Shown in pieces: positions 26,652 through 36,200 of a stretch of DNA of 64,000 nt. A program made the translations under genes and the position numbers. The notes under the pieces were generated by a model. That model was not told where the DNA came from, did not search any database, and saw only the letters and a list, made by a program, of their open reading frames with translations. Location: NCBI GenBank assembly GCA_002898255.1, contig BEIE01000005.1, forward strand, positions 1-64,000, in the 5' to 3' direction. The stretch's first letter is position 1. Each line of letters starts with the position of its first letter. This DNA is from a bacterium HR28. GTDB taxonomy: Bacteria > Chloroflexota > Chloroflexia > Thermomicrobiales > Thermomicrobiaceae.

Positions 26652-27484
26652 CACGACACCTCCTGCTCCTGCACCACGGGAGACCACCAGGCATGGAAGT
26701 GGTGTACCGGTGACCGCCCCCGCCCAATGGCAAAGGCTGTTTCCAGTGCACGGTGCAGGTAGCGTTTGGCCTCCCACACGGCTGTCGCCACATCGAATCC
26801 CCGTGCCAGAAAGGCTGCAATAGCCGCTGAGAACGTACAGCCAGTACCATGAGTGTGCGGCGTCAACACACGTGGCAGCGCAAATCGTTCAAAGGTCTGT
26901 CCATCGAAGAGGAGATCAACCACCTCGTCGCCGTCGACGTGGCCGCCCTTGAGTACCACGTAACGGGGGCCAAAGGCATGAATAATCCTCGCTGCCTCGC
27001 GCATCTCGGCTTCGCTCCGCACCGATCGCCCGCACAGGACTTCGGCTTCCGGTGCGTTCGGCGTCACAATGTAGGCAAGCGGCAGGAGTGTCTGGCGCAG
27101 CGCAGCGACTGCATCTTCCCGGAGCAGGCGATCGCCACTCTTGGCCACCATCACCGGGTCCACGACGAGCCGCTCGATTCGGTGCCGCTGAACGCCTGCC
27201 GCAACCGTCTCGATGATCGCCGCCGAACTCAGCATCCCGGTCTTAGCGGCGTCAGCACCGATGTCCTCCATGACGGCATCGAGCTGTGCCGCAATGATCT
27301 CGGTTGGAATCTCATGCACAGCCGTAACACCCATCGTGTTCTGCGCTGTGATCGCAGTGATGACCGTAGACCCATAGACGCCAAGCGCGCTAAACGTCTT
27401 GAGGTCAGCTTGGATCCCCGCACCGGCACCCGAGTCAGAACCGGCGATCGTTAGTGCCTTGGGAACACGGACATCCTTTGCCAT
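26651..27484 (-). CDS. thiD: Hydroxymethylpyrimidine (phosphate) kinase
   Basis: A 277-residue ribokinase-fold enzyme that phosphorylates HMP and HMP-P for thiamine. [22 protein letters not shown] at the N-terminus, [15 protein letters not shown] in the middle and the anion-hole motif [18 protein letters not shown] near the C-terminus are diagnostic. The ATG at 27484 has GGGAGG at 6 nt; a GTG two codons upstream is less favourable. It is the first gene of the operon, directly behind the TPP riboswitch and terminator, so the whole operon should be repressed by thiamine pyrophosphate. Confidence 0.95.
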   Translation of the reverse strand: MAKDVRVPKALTIAGSDSGAGAGIQADLKTFSALGVYGSTVITAITAQNTMGVTAVHEIPTEIIAAQLDAVMEDIGADAAKTGMLSSAAIIETVAAGVQRHRIERLVVDPVMVAKSGDRLLREDAVAALRQTLLPLAYIVTPNAPEAEVLCGRSVRSEAEMREAARIIHAFGPRYVVLKGGHVDGDEVVDLLFDGQTFERFALPRVLTPHTHGTGCTFSAAIAAFLARGFDVATAVWEAKRYLHRALETAFAIGRGRSPVHHFHAWWSPVVQEQEVS

Positions 27485-27526
27485 CGCCACCTCCCGCCAG
27501 CTGGAGCACTATCACGACGAGGGGGC

Positions 27527-27560
27527 GGAAACAGAATCCGCCGTCCCAACGGGGCGGCGG
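27527..27560 (-). terminator. Expression-platform terminator of the TPP riboswitch
   Basis: On the minus strand CCGCCG and CCC pair with GGG and CGGCGG around a 3-nt loop with one internal mismatch, followed by ATTCTGTTTCC. It lies between the aptamer and thiD, where TPP binding would let it form. Confidence 0.65.
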
Positions 27561-27581
27561 GTGGAGGAAGAGCTGAGGAGT

Positions 27582-27675
<94 letters not shown>

Positions 27676-27685
27676 CGTCGGGCCA

Positions 27686-27714
27686 AGCCTAACATGGGCT
27701 GGTCACCATCGCAA
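27686..27714 (-). promoter_or_regulatory. Promoter of the thi operon
   Basis: TTGCGA (27714-27709) and TAGGCT (27691-27686) on the minus strand are 17 bp apart. The predicted start falls about 4 nt before the first base of riboswitch P1, the usual geometry. Confidence 0.6.
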
Positions 27715-28039
27715 CCGACCTGCCACGGGGAGGAGTTCACCTTCCTTGGAGCGAGACAGACCAACTGCTGGTTGACGATGTGGTAGCGTCCACGGCTCCA
27801 CAATGTTCCCCGCCGTTTGGTGGACAACAGCAGTGACGAACCAGCAGCGCGCCAAGCAGATGACGCAGCAGCCCGCGGGAGAACCCGATGCCAGGAGTCT
27901 CCACTCTTGGAGAGATCTGTGGGAGGCCCCCGGAGTGCTGACCGAACGTTTCCACCAAGAGCCCGGTATTGCCAGAGCACAGGAACACGGGGATACACAA
28001 CGCATATGCTCCTGGGACTCGTCGGCCCGTCGCGGATCG
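27715..28039. other. Intergenic region between oppC-like gene end and thi promoter
   Basis: About 325 bp with only short low-complexity frames on either strand. No RNA gene, repeat or strong terminator is seen. ATPase genes that might complete the transporter are absent here. Confidence 0.5.
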
Positions 28040-29032
28040 TCAGCGCTCGGCCTGACGCGGATCGAAAGCATCACGCAGACCGTCGCCGACAAAGGTGAAC
28101 GCGAGCGTAATTGAGGCGACAGCCAAGGTGGGGGCGATCAGCATCCACGGTTGGGATTCCCATGCCTTGGAGCCTTCCAGGATCATACTTCCCCAGCTTG
28201 TCGGGAATGGCGCATCAAGTCGGACAGTTGGTCGGATACCAATACCCAGATAGCTCAGGATAGCCTCAGAAATAATCGCACCCGGCACGATATAAGCGGC
28301 GACTACAATGACGGGACCAAGCGTGTTGGGCACGATGTGGCGAAGAATCACAGAGACACTGCTTGCGCCAATAGCACGGGCGGCCTCGACAAACTCCTTC
28401 TGTTTGACCGCCAGCACCTCGCCGCGTACCAGTCGTGCCACAGTGACCCAGCTGACCAACGAGAGGGTAATAAACAGGAGCACTAATCCGTTGAGAAGCT
28501 TCCCGATCCATGCGTCCTGGAATGCCACCTGCATGATGATAAAGAGCAAGAGGTCAGGGAACGCGTAGACGACATCGGTGAAGCGCATCAGGAGGTTGTC
28601 TACCCGTCCTCCCGCGTATCCAGCGACCAAGCCGATGAGCATACCGATCGACACGGTAAAGACCATTGGCACAAACCCCACGACCAGAGATACCCGAGTT
28701 CCGTAGACGAGTCTGCTAAAGACATCACGGCCGACCGAATCGGTACCGAGTGGGTATTCCCAACTCCCAGTACGCATAGGATTTGGGTCACGAATCCAGG
28801 CTGCCTGCCGAAAGACGCCGGCGTGTTGGACATCGCTCTGCACCGGGTTATGTGGCGCCACCAGGGGAGCAGCGACGGCAATGACCGCCAGGAAGAAGAT
28901 GTAGGCTAATCCAATGAGTGCCAGACGGTTCTTGCGAAACCGTCGCCAGGCATCGCTCCAAAGGCTGCGTGGAGGCCGTCGCAGCAGGAGATCTCGATCC
29001 AATGCCTGTGCAGTGGCTGTTGTCGCTGCCAT
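28040..29032 (-). CDS. Peptide/nickel-type ABC transporter permease (OppC/DppC-like)
   Basis: A 330-residue inner-membrane permease of the OppC/DppC class. The N-terminus carries the OppC_N helix (RRFRKNRLALIGLAYIFFLAVIAVAAPLVAPHNP). The EAA loop that docks the ATPase reads VEAARAIGASSVSVILRHIVPN, and six hydrophobic segments are expected. It begins 13 nt after the oppB-like stop, with GAGAGGTAG upstream. No ATPase gene follows within the window, so a shared or distant ATPase must energise it. Confidence 0.92.
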   Translation of the reverse strand: MAATTATAQALDRDLLLRRPPRSLWSDAWRRFRKNRLALIGLAYIFFLAVIAVAAPLVAPHNPVQSDVQHAGVFRQAAWIRDPNPMRTGSWEYPLGTDSVGRDVFSRLVYGTRVSLVVGFVPMVFTVSIGMLIGLVAGYAGGRVDNLLMRFTDVVYAFPDLLLFIIMQVAFQDAWIGKLLNGLVLLFITLSLVSWVTVARLVRGEVLAVKQKEFVEAARAIGASSVSVILRHIVPNTLGPVIVVAAYIVPGAIISEAILSYLGIGIRPTVRLDAPFPTSWGSMILEGSKAWESQPWMLIAPTLAVASITLAFTFVGDGLRDAFDPRQAER

Positions 29033-29045
29033 CGTGTGCTACCTC

Positions 29046-30056
29046 TCAAACACGAATCCGCGGATCGAGGAATCCATACATGACATCGACCCACAGGTTT
29101 GCCAGGGCAACGAAGAGTGCATACATGAGCGTTGTCCCCATAATCATCGAGTAGTCCCGTGCAGCGATGGCGACGACGTATTCCCGCCCCATCCCGGGCA
29201 CATTGAAAATCGTCTCGATGATAAAAGACCCAGTTACCAGGGCCGCAACCGCCGGCCCCAACACGGTGATGACCGCAATAAGCGCGTTGCGCAGCATATG
29301 TCGTGTCACTACCTGGAACTCACTGAGACCCTTGGCACGCGCCGTCCGCACATAATCCTGCCGAATCACTTCCAACATGGACGATCGGGTCAGGCGTGTG
29401 AGGTAGGACATCGTTCCCAGACCAAGCACAATACCCGGAGCAAGATATGCCGTCGAGAAACCCCTCCATTCTTCTGGTTGCCGGATCGGCTTGATACCAA
29501 ACGCTTGGCTCAAGAAAATGATGACCAAAACGCCAATAATGAAACTTGGAACCGAAACTCCAAGAGTCGCAACAGTCAGACTCACATAATCAATCCAGCT
29601 ATTCTGCTTCAACGCACCGAGCACCCCCAAGGGCACACCGACGACAACAGCAAAAGCCGTTGCGACAAGCCCGACCTTCGCCGTGGTTGGAAACTTTCGC
29701 CAGAGGATACTCTGCACCGATTCTGTTCCCTTGGAACGGTAGGAGGGGCCAAGATCCAGCCGAACGAGGCCCCAGAGATACCGGAAATACTGACTGTCCA
29801 GGAAAGCTCCCAAAAGACGAACCGGGTTCCGCTCACCGGCCTGCCAGCGGGCGCGCACCTCTCCAACATTCACCCAGACTGGCTTGTCCAAGCCGAACTT
29901 CTGATTCAGCGCCTTCAGTGTTGCCGCCGCCACCGGTTTCTCGCGATCCCACGGACCTCCTGGTGCCTGGTGCATAAGGAAGAAAGTAATCGTCGTGACT
30001 GCCACGATAACCGGGATGAGCCACAAGATTCGGCGAATTACGAACGCGAGCAGCAT
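29046..30056 (-). CDS. Peptide/nickel-type ABC transporter permease (OppB/DppB-like)
   Basis: A 336-residue partner permease. The first helix (FVIRRILWLIPVIVAVTTITFFLMHQAPGGP) is typical of OppB/DppB. The EAA loop reads VRTARAKGLSEFQVVTRHMLRNALI, and the C-terminus PGMGREYVVAIAARDY...DVMYGFLDPRIRV is characteristic. The ATG at 30056 follows GGAGG by 6 nt; the TTG two codons earlier is less likely. A strong hairpin separates it from the binding-protein gene upstream. Confidence 0.93.
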   Translation of the reverse strand: MLLAFVIRRILWLIPVIVAVTTITFFLMHQAPGGPWDREKPVAAATLKALNQKFGLDKPVWVNVGEVRARWQAGERNPVRLLGAFLDSQYFRYLWGLVRLDLGPSYRSKGTESVQSILWRKFPTTAKVGLVATAFAVVVGVPLGVLGALKQNSWIDYVSLTVATLGVSVPSFIIGVLVIIFLSQAFGIKPIRQPEEWRGFSTAYLAPGIVLGLGTMSYLTRLTRSSMLEVIRQDYVRTARAKGLSEFQVVTRHMLRNALIAVITVLGPAVAALVTGSFIIETIFNVPGMGREYVVAIAARDYSMIMGTTLMYALFVALANLWVDVMYGFLDPRIRV

Positions 30057-30081
30057 CAGCAACCTCCACCGTGAAGAATCT

Positions 30082-30106
30082 GGGCCGGGGACTGTGTCCC
30101 CGGCCC
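30082..30106 (-). terminator. Strong hairpin between binding-protein and permease genes
   Basis: GGGCCGGGGAC and GTCCCCGGCCC form an 11-bp perfect stem with a 3-nt loop, 10 nt after the oppA-like stop. On the minus strand it is followed by AGATTCTTC, so it may be a partial terminator or an mRNA-stabilising element that gives more binding protein than permease. Confidence 0.65.
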
Positions 30107-30116
30107 GGCTGAGGCA

Positions 30117-31850
30117 TTACCGTTGGATGTCAAGCGTCATCAGCGACGCGAACTCTCCTGGGAAGGCATCATCGCTTGGCGTTGGGTTATAACCTGTCAC
30201 ATACGGCTTGACAAGCCAAATATTGAGCGGATTGTAGAGGAATGGACCAGGAGCATCGTCAATCAAAATCTGGTGAGCCTGCTTATACAATTCGATGCGT
30301 TTCTGTGGATCAAGCTCTTGGTCTGCCTGCGTCACAATCTGGTCAAATTCCTCATTGCAGTACCCAAAGCGTTGAGCAAACGTGGCATCACACTTCCAGT
30401 ACACGCTGAGCCAGTTCTGCGGATCAGGGTAGTCTTGAATCCACCCGGCCAGTGTCATCTGCGGATAGGTTGTCGGATCCTTCCGCATGGCGACAAGCGT
30501 CTTCCCATCGACTGGCTCAAGCGTGATGTTGACTCCCAGGATGTCCCGGTACTGCCCCGCGATCCACTCGACGCGCGGCCGTGCTGCCGGATCATCGCTG
30601 TTATAGGTCAACTTGATCTCTGGCAGCTTCTCCGGCCCACCATAGCTCGACTCGGCCAGCGCCTGCTTCGCCTTCTGTGGATCGAAGGCGTATTTATCGG
30701 TACCGATATGGCCAGGAATCCCGGGTGGAATCCACTCCAACGTCGGTGTGCAGTCGCCGTTCCGAATCTGCTCACAGTAGGTCTTGCGGTCAAACGCGTA
30801 GGCAAAGGCCTCACGCACCTTCTTATCAGTAAACGGCTCCTTGGTCAGATTAAAGGAGAGTTGAATCGTTGTGGCGGCCGGATAGGTCACCAGCTGCTTG
30901 GAGAGCTCCGGATCGCTCTTAATCGCCGGTAGTTGCGACGGATCCGGCGAGAACATGTCGATCTGCCCTGCTTTGTACGCCTCCAGTGCGACCGAACTCT
31001 CCTTTTGGTAGATAATCTCCACCGCATCGAGCTTCGGCTTTCCCTCCCAGTAGTTGGGATTCGCGACGAAGCGGATCCGTTGGTCCTCTACTACCTCAAC
31101 CATCTGGAAGGGGCCGTTACCAATCTGCAGCTTGGGATCCTTCCACCAGTTTTCTCCACCCTGCTCAATGAGCTCCTTCCGGGCCGGATAGAAAACCCAG
31201 AGTGAAGCGATGGTTGGGAAATACGGTGCCGGATGCGTCAGCCGAACAATCAGTGTTCGGTCATCCGGCGCCTCGACGCCGAGATTCTTCCGAGCCTCTT
31301 CATACTTCGCCTGATCATTTGGATCGGTCTCGGCAAATTCCTGACAGCCGACAATGTCGAACAGGATCGACTGGTACTCCCCAGCCGTCTTCGGGTCACA
31401 GGTTCGCTCCACGGCGTAGCGGAATCGTTCGGCTGTCAGAGGAGTCCCATCACTGTATTTCAGCCCTGCGCGCAGGTGGAACGTGACTACAGTTCCATCC
31501 TGGTTAAACTCCCAGGACTCTGCCGCCGCCGGTATCGTGTTCAGGTTCTGGTCCAGCCGCGTTAACCCCTCATAGTTCATGTGGAGAACGGCAATCTCGT
31601 TCGAGAAGGAACTCTTCTGGGGGTCGAAGACATCCGGATACGTGTACTCGTGAATCCGCAGAACCTTCTCTCCTGTCGGGGTGGTAATAGCGGCAGTGGT
31701 CGGCGTAGCACCAGGGACTGGCGTCTGAGCCGCCGTCGTGGGAGTCGCCCCACTCGGTGCTGGGGTCGGCGTTGCTTGTGCCCGCGTGCAGGCGGCAAGA
31801 ATAGGCACCGCCAACGCCAACACCGAGACGAGGTGCCAGAGTCGTTTCAT
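30117..31850 (-). CDS. Family 5 extracellular solute-binding lipoprotein (OppA/DppA-like)
   Basis: A 577-residue SBP_bac_5 protein. The lipoprotein signal ends at Cys21 (VPILAAC), followed by an Ala/Pro/Thr linker to about residue 60. The binding domain starts with VLRIHEYTYPDVFDPQKSSFSNEI and has FHLRAGLKYSDGTPLTAERFRYAVER and FNLTKEPFTDKKVREAFAYAFDR, all family hallmarks. It captures peptides or similar ligands outside the cell. The ATG at 31850 has GAGGTGAGG upstream; the longer frame has no signal sequence. Ligand cannot be predicted. Confidence 0.94.
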   Translation of the reverse strand: MKRLWHLVSVLALAVPILAACTRAQATPTPAPSGATPTTAAQTPVPGATPTTAAITTPTGEKVLRIHEYTYPDVFDPQKSSFSNEIAVLHMNYEGLTRLDQNLNTIPAAAESWEFNQDGTVVTFHLRAGLKYSDGTPLTAERFRYAVERTCDPKTAGEYQSILFDIVGCQEFAETDPNDQAKYEEARKNLGVEAPDDRTLIVRLTHPAPYFPTIASLWVFYPARKELIEQGGENWWKDPKLQIGNGPFQMVEVVEDQRIRFVANPNYWEGKPKLDAVEIIYQKESSVALEAYKAGQIDMFSPDPSQLPAIKSDPELSKQLVTYPAATTIQLSFNLTKEPFTDKKVREAFAYAFDRKTYCEQIRNGDCTPTLEWIPPGIPGHIGTDKYAFDPQKAKQALAESSYGGPEKLPEIKLTYNSDDPAARPRVEWIAGQYRDILGVNITLEPVDGKTLVAMRKDPTTYPQMTLAGWIQDYPDPQNWLSVYWKCDATFAQRFGYCNEEFDQIVTQADQELDPQKRIELYKQAHQILIDDAPGPFLYNPLNIWLVKPYVTGYNPTPSDDAFPGEFASLMTLDIQR

Positions 31851-32228
31851 TTTGTTGGGCCTCACCTCACACCTCACGTTTCCGCAAAAATCCCGGCTAT
31901 CGACAACCGTCCACTTGAACCCCTGCGGAACCGCTTCGGTCTGCGGTGGGCCACGCGCTCGCTGCTCGAGCACTCTGCACCTCAGCCGCCAGTCGGCTGG
32001 GCGTACTCTACATCAAGTCACTGGTCGAGTCAATAGGCGATGCCGAATCGGTACCTCGTTTGCACCCATCTCTGGATCAGCTCGTTCCCTCCGGGGAGAC
32101 GGTCCCGTCAGGCTTCTCGTCCGCTATACACCGCCTGCACGCTCAAGAGTTTGCGCGTTCCCAGCAGTCCACCTCTATACTTCGCGCCAAGCAGCCTCTG
32201 GCTGCTCGAATTGAAGGAGGGAAAGACG
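31851..32228. other. Divergent intergenic region
   Basis: Lies between the minus-strand transporter and the plus-strand PLP enzyme. A -10-like TATACT at 32176-32181 is preceded by TTGCGC at 32151-32156 with a long 19-bp spacing, a possible promoter for the PLP enzyme. No SAM riboswitch or leader peptide was recognised. Confidence 0.45.
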
Positions 32229-33440
32229 ATGCCCGAGGACCTCCGGCGCCTACACTTGCGGTTTGCTTCCCGTGCGGTGCATGCCGGCGAACGGCCGGCG
32301 CCACGCGATGTGATCCCTACTGCTACCCCCATCTACTCGACATCGACCTTTCTCTATCGGGATATCGACCGGATGGACGCTGCACTCGGTGGTGCTGAGG
32401 GGGTCTTCGTTTACGGGCGGTACGGCAATCCCACCACAGAAGCATTGGAGATGGCGATCGCTGCGCTCGAAGAACAGGAGGCTGCCATCGCCTTCGGCTC
32501 GGGTATGGCTGCCTTGCACGCGACCATCCTCTCCTGTGTCGAGGCAGGCGATCGCATTGTCGCCTCACGCGACCTCTACGGTCAAACAATCACTTTGCTC
32601 CGTGCAGTTTTCGGCCCGCTCGGGGTAGAGACAACATTCGTCGACATCCTGGATCTGGATCAGGTTGAGAAGGAGCTCCAGCGCGGCCGCGTCCGTCTCG
32701 TCCTCTGCGAGACGATCTCTAACCCCCTGCTCCGCGTCACCGATCTCCCCGCCCTCGCCGAGCTCGCCCATCGCTATGGGGCACGGCTGGCCGTCGACAA
32801 CACCTTCGCTACTCCCTATCTCGTCCGCCCAGGCGCTTTCGGCGCGGACTATGTCATCCATAGCGCCACCAAGTATCTCAGCGGCCATGGCGACGTTACC
32901 GCGGGTGTTGTGGCCACCACTGCGGACCGTCGGTGGGAGTTGAACGAGATCAACAAGACCGTCGGGGGCATCATCGGTCCTTTTGAGGCCTATCTCGTGC
33001 TCCGTGGACTCAAAACGCTCCCGCTACGAATGCGTCGGCAGTGTGAGAACGCCATCCGCGTCGCCAATTGGCTCGCCGAACACCCTGCAATCGAACGTGT
33101 TTACTTCCCGGGATTACCAACCCATCCGAGCCATGAAACGGCAGTACGCCTCTTCCCACCGGGTGAGTTCGGCGCGATGGTCGCCTTCGATATTCGTGGC
33201 GGCACACGAGACCGTATCTTCCGCTTCCTCCAGAGTCTGCAGCTCGTTATTCCAGCGACGACACTTGGCGATGTGTATTCCGAAGTGCTTTACCCGGTCA
33301 TGGCCTCTCACCGTGGTCTCTCTCCTGAAGAGCGCCAGGCCATGGGTATCGGCGAAGGACTGGTTCGTCTTTCGGTTGGGATCGAAGACCCCGAGGACAT
33401 CATCTCTGACCTTGAGCACGCACTGGCGCAGATCACGTAA
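32229..33440 (+). CDS. Cys/Met metabolism PLP enzyme (cystathionine gamma-synthase/lyase family)
   Basis: A 403-residue trans-sulfuration-family enzyme. Key motifs are YGRYGNPTTEALE, the AFGSGMAALHATILS phosphate-binding region, DNTFATPYL and the PLP lysine in HSATKYLSGHGDV. The C-terminal LSVGIEDPEDIISDLEHAL is typical. It may be cystathionine gamma-synthase, cystathionine gamma-lyase, methionine gamma-lyase or O-acetylhomoserine sulfhydrylase; the motifs do not separate these. metX at 58.6 kb makes O-acetylhomoserine, a possible substrate. AAGGAGGGAAAG precedes the ATG at 32229; the longer upstream frame lacks conservation. Confidence 0.9.
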   Translation: MPEDLRRLHLRFASRAVHAGERPAPRDVIPTATPIYSTSTFLYRDIDRMDAALGGAEGVFVYGRYGNPTTEALEMAIAALEEQEAAIAFGSGMAALHATILSCVEAGDRIVASRDLYGQTITLLRAVFGPLGVETTFVDILDLDQVEKELQRGRVRLVLCETISNPLLRVTDLPALAELAHRYGARLAVDNTFATPYLVRPGAFGADYVIHSATKYLSGHGDVTAGVVATTADRRWELNEINKTVGGIIGPFEAYLVLRGLKTLPLRMRRQCENAIRVANWLAEHPAIERVYFPGLPTHPSHETAVRLFPPGEFGAMVAFDIRGGTRDRIFRFLQSLQLVIPATTLGDVYSEVLYPVMASHRGLSPEERQAMGIGEGLVRLSVGIEDPEDIISDLEHALAQIT

Positions 33441-33830
33441 CCAGGGATCTCAGCCACTCATCGCAGCGTCGTTCGCACCTCAGGGCAGTCGGCCTGGCTG
33501 TCTACCGCATAGGAACCTACCCATACCACCTAGGACACAGTTGGGCTCTCTTCCCTAGCGTCCGACTGGCAAAACAGCAGCCCACACGGTGCGAACGGCA
33601 GGCAACCACAAAGACAGCAGGCCCATTTCGACGTCTTGGCACCGAATGAGAAAAGGCGAGAACGCACCTCTCCACCGCCCACTGTCACGTCCGAATTCGC
33701 GGACACTGCAGCGGCGAATACAACTGCCATGTTTCCCGATCCCCCACCGTGGCTGAAGTTGAACGGATGACCTCGCGACCCAGAAGGAGAAAGTCCCTAC
33801 TTGTTCCTCTTCCCTCCTGGCACATCGGGC
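33441..33830. other. Intergenic region, nothing recognised
   Basis: Frames here are short and without motifs. No strong terminator follows the PLP enzyme gene. The downstream aminotransferase frame is technically open from 33749, but the translation before 33902 is unlike the family. Confidence 0.5.
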
Positions 33831-33859
33831 TTGACGTGTTGGAGCTCCCGCGGTACACA
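33831..33859 (+). promoter_or_regulatory. Promoter of the aminotransferase-deacetylase pair
   Basis: TTGACG (33831-33836) and TACACA (33854-33859) are 17 bp apart. The start point near 33866 leaves a leader of about 36 nt before the ATG at 33902. Confidence 0.65.
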
Positions 33860-33901
33860 GCGCCCGACGGCATGGGACGAGGAGGCGATCGGAGCAGTGT
33901 G

Positions 33902-35101
33902 ATGCGCCAGGAAAGCAAAGTCGAAACCATCCGTGCAGCGATGCCGGCTGTGCGTGAACACGTCTATCTCAATACGGGCACATTCGGACCGATGCCCAGC
34001 GTGGTGCTTGACACCATGCGGTCGGTCGCCGAACGGGAGTTTGCCGACGGGCGAATCACTCGCGAAAACTACGAGTACGCGACCGAACTTAAGGCGACGG
34101 CAAGACAGGAGGTCGCTCACCTCCTCGGTTGTCGCCCTGACCAGATCGCACTGACACGGCACACGACCGACGGCATCAATTTGGCGGTGATGGGTCGGAA
34201 CTGGCAGCCGGGGGACGAAATTGTGACGACGGACATGGAACACCCCGGCGCCCAAGCGCCGATTTTCAACGTCGTACGACGCTTCGGTGTCACTGTCCGG
34301 ACAGCACGCCTCGGGACCGGCGCCGGCGATGTCGTCAGCGCCATCGCACGTCTGATCGGTGCGCGGACCCGGATGGTCGTTCTCTCGCACCTCACGTGGA
34401 ACACTGGTGCCGTGCTCCCAGTCAAGGAGATCGCCGAGCTCGCACACCGCGTCGGAGCGCTCGTCGTCATTGACGGTGCCCAGTCAGCTGGGTCTATCCC
34501 CGTGAACGTCAAGGAGCTCGGCGTCGACGTGTACGCCATTCCTGGACAAAAGTGGTTGTGCGGCCCGGAAGGCACCGGGGCAGTGTATTTCTCTGACGAT
34601 GCACTCGATCAACTGCAGCTGACCATCGTCGGCTACGCCTCCCTGGTCCAAGGAGCACTTGAACCGATCGGCGGCTACTTCGTGCCCAAACCCACCGCTG
34701 AGCGCTTCGAGGTGGGCGGTATGCACATGCCCGCGATCGCCGGGCAGGTCGCTGCGCTCCGCTGGTTACGGGAAGACGTCGGTTACGACTGGATCTTCGG
34801 GCGCATCGCCACATTGGGTCACTATGCCTGGCAACGCCTCGCTGGACTGGAGGGCGTGGAGGTACTGACGCCCCCCGATCGGATGGCCGGGCTCGTGACT
34901 TTTACCGTGCGCGACTGCGACCCACAGCAACTTGTGGAGAAGCTGCTCGAACGGAACGTCATCGTTCGCTGGATTACTCATCCCTACAGCGTGCGTCTCT
35001 CCGCTGGCTTTTACAATACCGAAGACGATATCGAGCGCCTGGTCGAGGCGCTCCTCGCAGTCCGTTCTGAGCTTCTGGGGGCCAGGAGAACGACCGGATG
35101 A
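33902..35101 (+). CDS. Class V aminotransferase-fold PLP enzyme
   Basis: A 399-residue enzyme of the SufS/isopenicillin-N-epimerase-like class V family. The N-terminus has VYLNTGTFGPMPSVVLDTM. The cofactor region shows LTRHTTDGINLAVMG, then HLTWNTGAVLPVKEI and VIDGAQSAGSIPVNVKELGVDVYAIPGQKWLCGPEGTGAVYF, where the Lys binds PLP. It lacks the SufS-type C-terminal reactive Cys loop, and an RWITHPYSVRLSAGFYNTEDDI stretch replaces it, so cysteine desulfuration is not predicted. It is coupled to the deacetylase by an ATGA overlap, which suggests one pathway. Exact reaction unknown. Confidence 0.85.
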   Translation: MRQESKVETIRAAMPAVREHVYLNTGTFGPMPSVVLDTMRSVAEREFADGRITRENYEYATELKATARQEVAHLLGCRPDQIALTRHTTDGINLAVMGRNWQPGDEIVTTDMEHPGAQAPIFNVVRRFGVTVRTARLGTGAGDVVSAIARLIGARTRMVVLSHLTWNTGAVLPVKEIAELAHRVGALVVIDGAQSAGSIPVNVKELGVDVYAIPGQKWLCGPEGTGAVYFSDDALDQLQLTIVGYASLVQGALEPIGGYFVPKPTAERFEVGGMHMPAIAGQVAALRWLREDVGYDWIFGRIATLGHYAWQRLAGLEGVEVLTPPDRMAGLVTFTVRDCDPQQLVEKLLERNVIVRWITHPYSVRLSAGFYNTEDDIERLVEALLAVRSELLGARRTTG

Positions 35102-35937
35102 ATCAGGATCAGCGCACAATACCCGTGTGGCCTGCTGGCCATCGCGCCGCACTCGTCGTCTCAATTGATGTCGACGGCGAATATGGCGTCATCACCCAGC
35201 ACGGGGAGTCGGACTGGTACTGGCGTGCCCAAGCGAAGTACGATCTCGATGCCGGTCTCACACGTCTCCTAGAACTCCTCGCCGACTACGAGGTCAAAGC
35301 GACTTTTTGCTGGGTCGGTCTCGCCGCTGAAGAGCGCCCCGATGCCGTCCGTGCTGTCGCTGAGGCAGGACACGAGATCGCCACACATGGGTGGGATCAC
35401 CGTCTGTACAGCCAAATGACGCGCGAAGAGCAACGTGAAGACTTGATCCGGACGCGTGACGTCCTGACCGAACTCTCGGGGACGACACCGGTGGGTCATA
35501 AATCCCCCTTCTGGCAGTCCACACCAGAGACTATTGCGCTGCTCCAAGAACTCGGCTTCCAGTGGAACATGGATCTGGCTCTCGGCGACCTTCCTGTACC
35601 AATGCGCCCCGATCCCGCACGCCATCCGGTCATCCAGTTGCCTCCGTCTCGCTGGTGGGACGACTATACCTTCTTCATCGAGCAGTCCCTTCCGCCCAGA
35701 CTTGTCGCCGAATTCTGGCGTGAGGACTTCGAAGTTTTGCGCGCCGAGGGCAAGCTTATGTGCCTGACACTCCATCCCTGGATCTGTGGACGCCCAGGCC
35801 CCTCGCGCTCACTCGCACAGTTCCTCGACTTCGTGATCGCGCTTGGTGACGTGTGGATCGCCCGTGCCGACCATGTGGCCCTGTGGTGGCGAGAGCGGGA
35901 GCGTGATCTCGAGATGGGTTCTCCTGAGCTCTCGTGA
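35098..35937 (+). CDS. NodB-homology polysaccharide deacetylase (PuuE-like)
   Basis: A 279-residue carbohydrate-esterase-4 fold protein without a signal peptide. The metal/catalytic motifs are SIDVDGEYG near residue 22, ATHGWDHRLY (His-x3-His) near residue 98 and GHKSPFWQST. The absence of a secretion signal, and the HWDH/FWQ wording, fit the cytoplasmic allantoinase-like PuuE/imidase branch better than chitin or peptidoglycan deacetylases. The start overlaps the aminotransferase stop by 4 nt. A nitrogen-compound (purine-like or amide) substrate is therefore possible but unproven. Confidence 0.82.
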   Translation: MNQDQRTIPVWPAGHRAALVVSIDVDGEYGVITQHGESDWYWRAQAKYDLDAGLTRLLELLADYEVKATFCWVGLAAEERPDAVRAVAEAGHEIATHGWDHRLYSQMTREEQREDLIRTRDVLTELSGTTPVGHKSPFWQSTPETIALLQELGFQWNMDLALGDLPVPMRPDPARHPVIQLPPSRWWDDYTFFIEQSLPPRLVAEFWREDFEVLRAEGKLMCLTLHPWICGRPGPSRSLAQFLDFVIALGDVWIARADHVALWWRERERDLEMGSPELS

Positions 35938-36200
35938 CACCCATCCATTTCCGCCGTGATCGTTTTCCATCCAGGACTCACCGATCCGGCATAGTCCAAA
36001 GAGGCGACGCGGCCAAGATGCACGCTGACGCTGCAGGCATGGAATATAAGCCCCGGCAGTTTCCGCGACGTGCTTGTTGCAACGCTCCTCCGCCGGGACG
36101 AGACAGGGCGCCCTAAGACCGATGGCGCTGCACACGCGTGCACCCCACTTTCGGTACACTCGGATCCGTCACAGCTCGACGGAAGTAATGAGGGGATACG

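Noticed and set aside
28914..30074. Plus-strand 386-codon ORF across the permease genes
   Set aside because: It is antisense of two clear permease genes with matching membrane motifs.
32040..32228. SAM riboswitch or leader peptide before the gamma-synthase-family gene
   Set aside because: No S-box core sequence and no run of a single amino acid codon could be found there.
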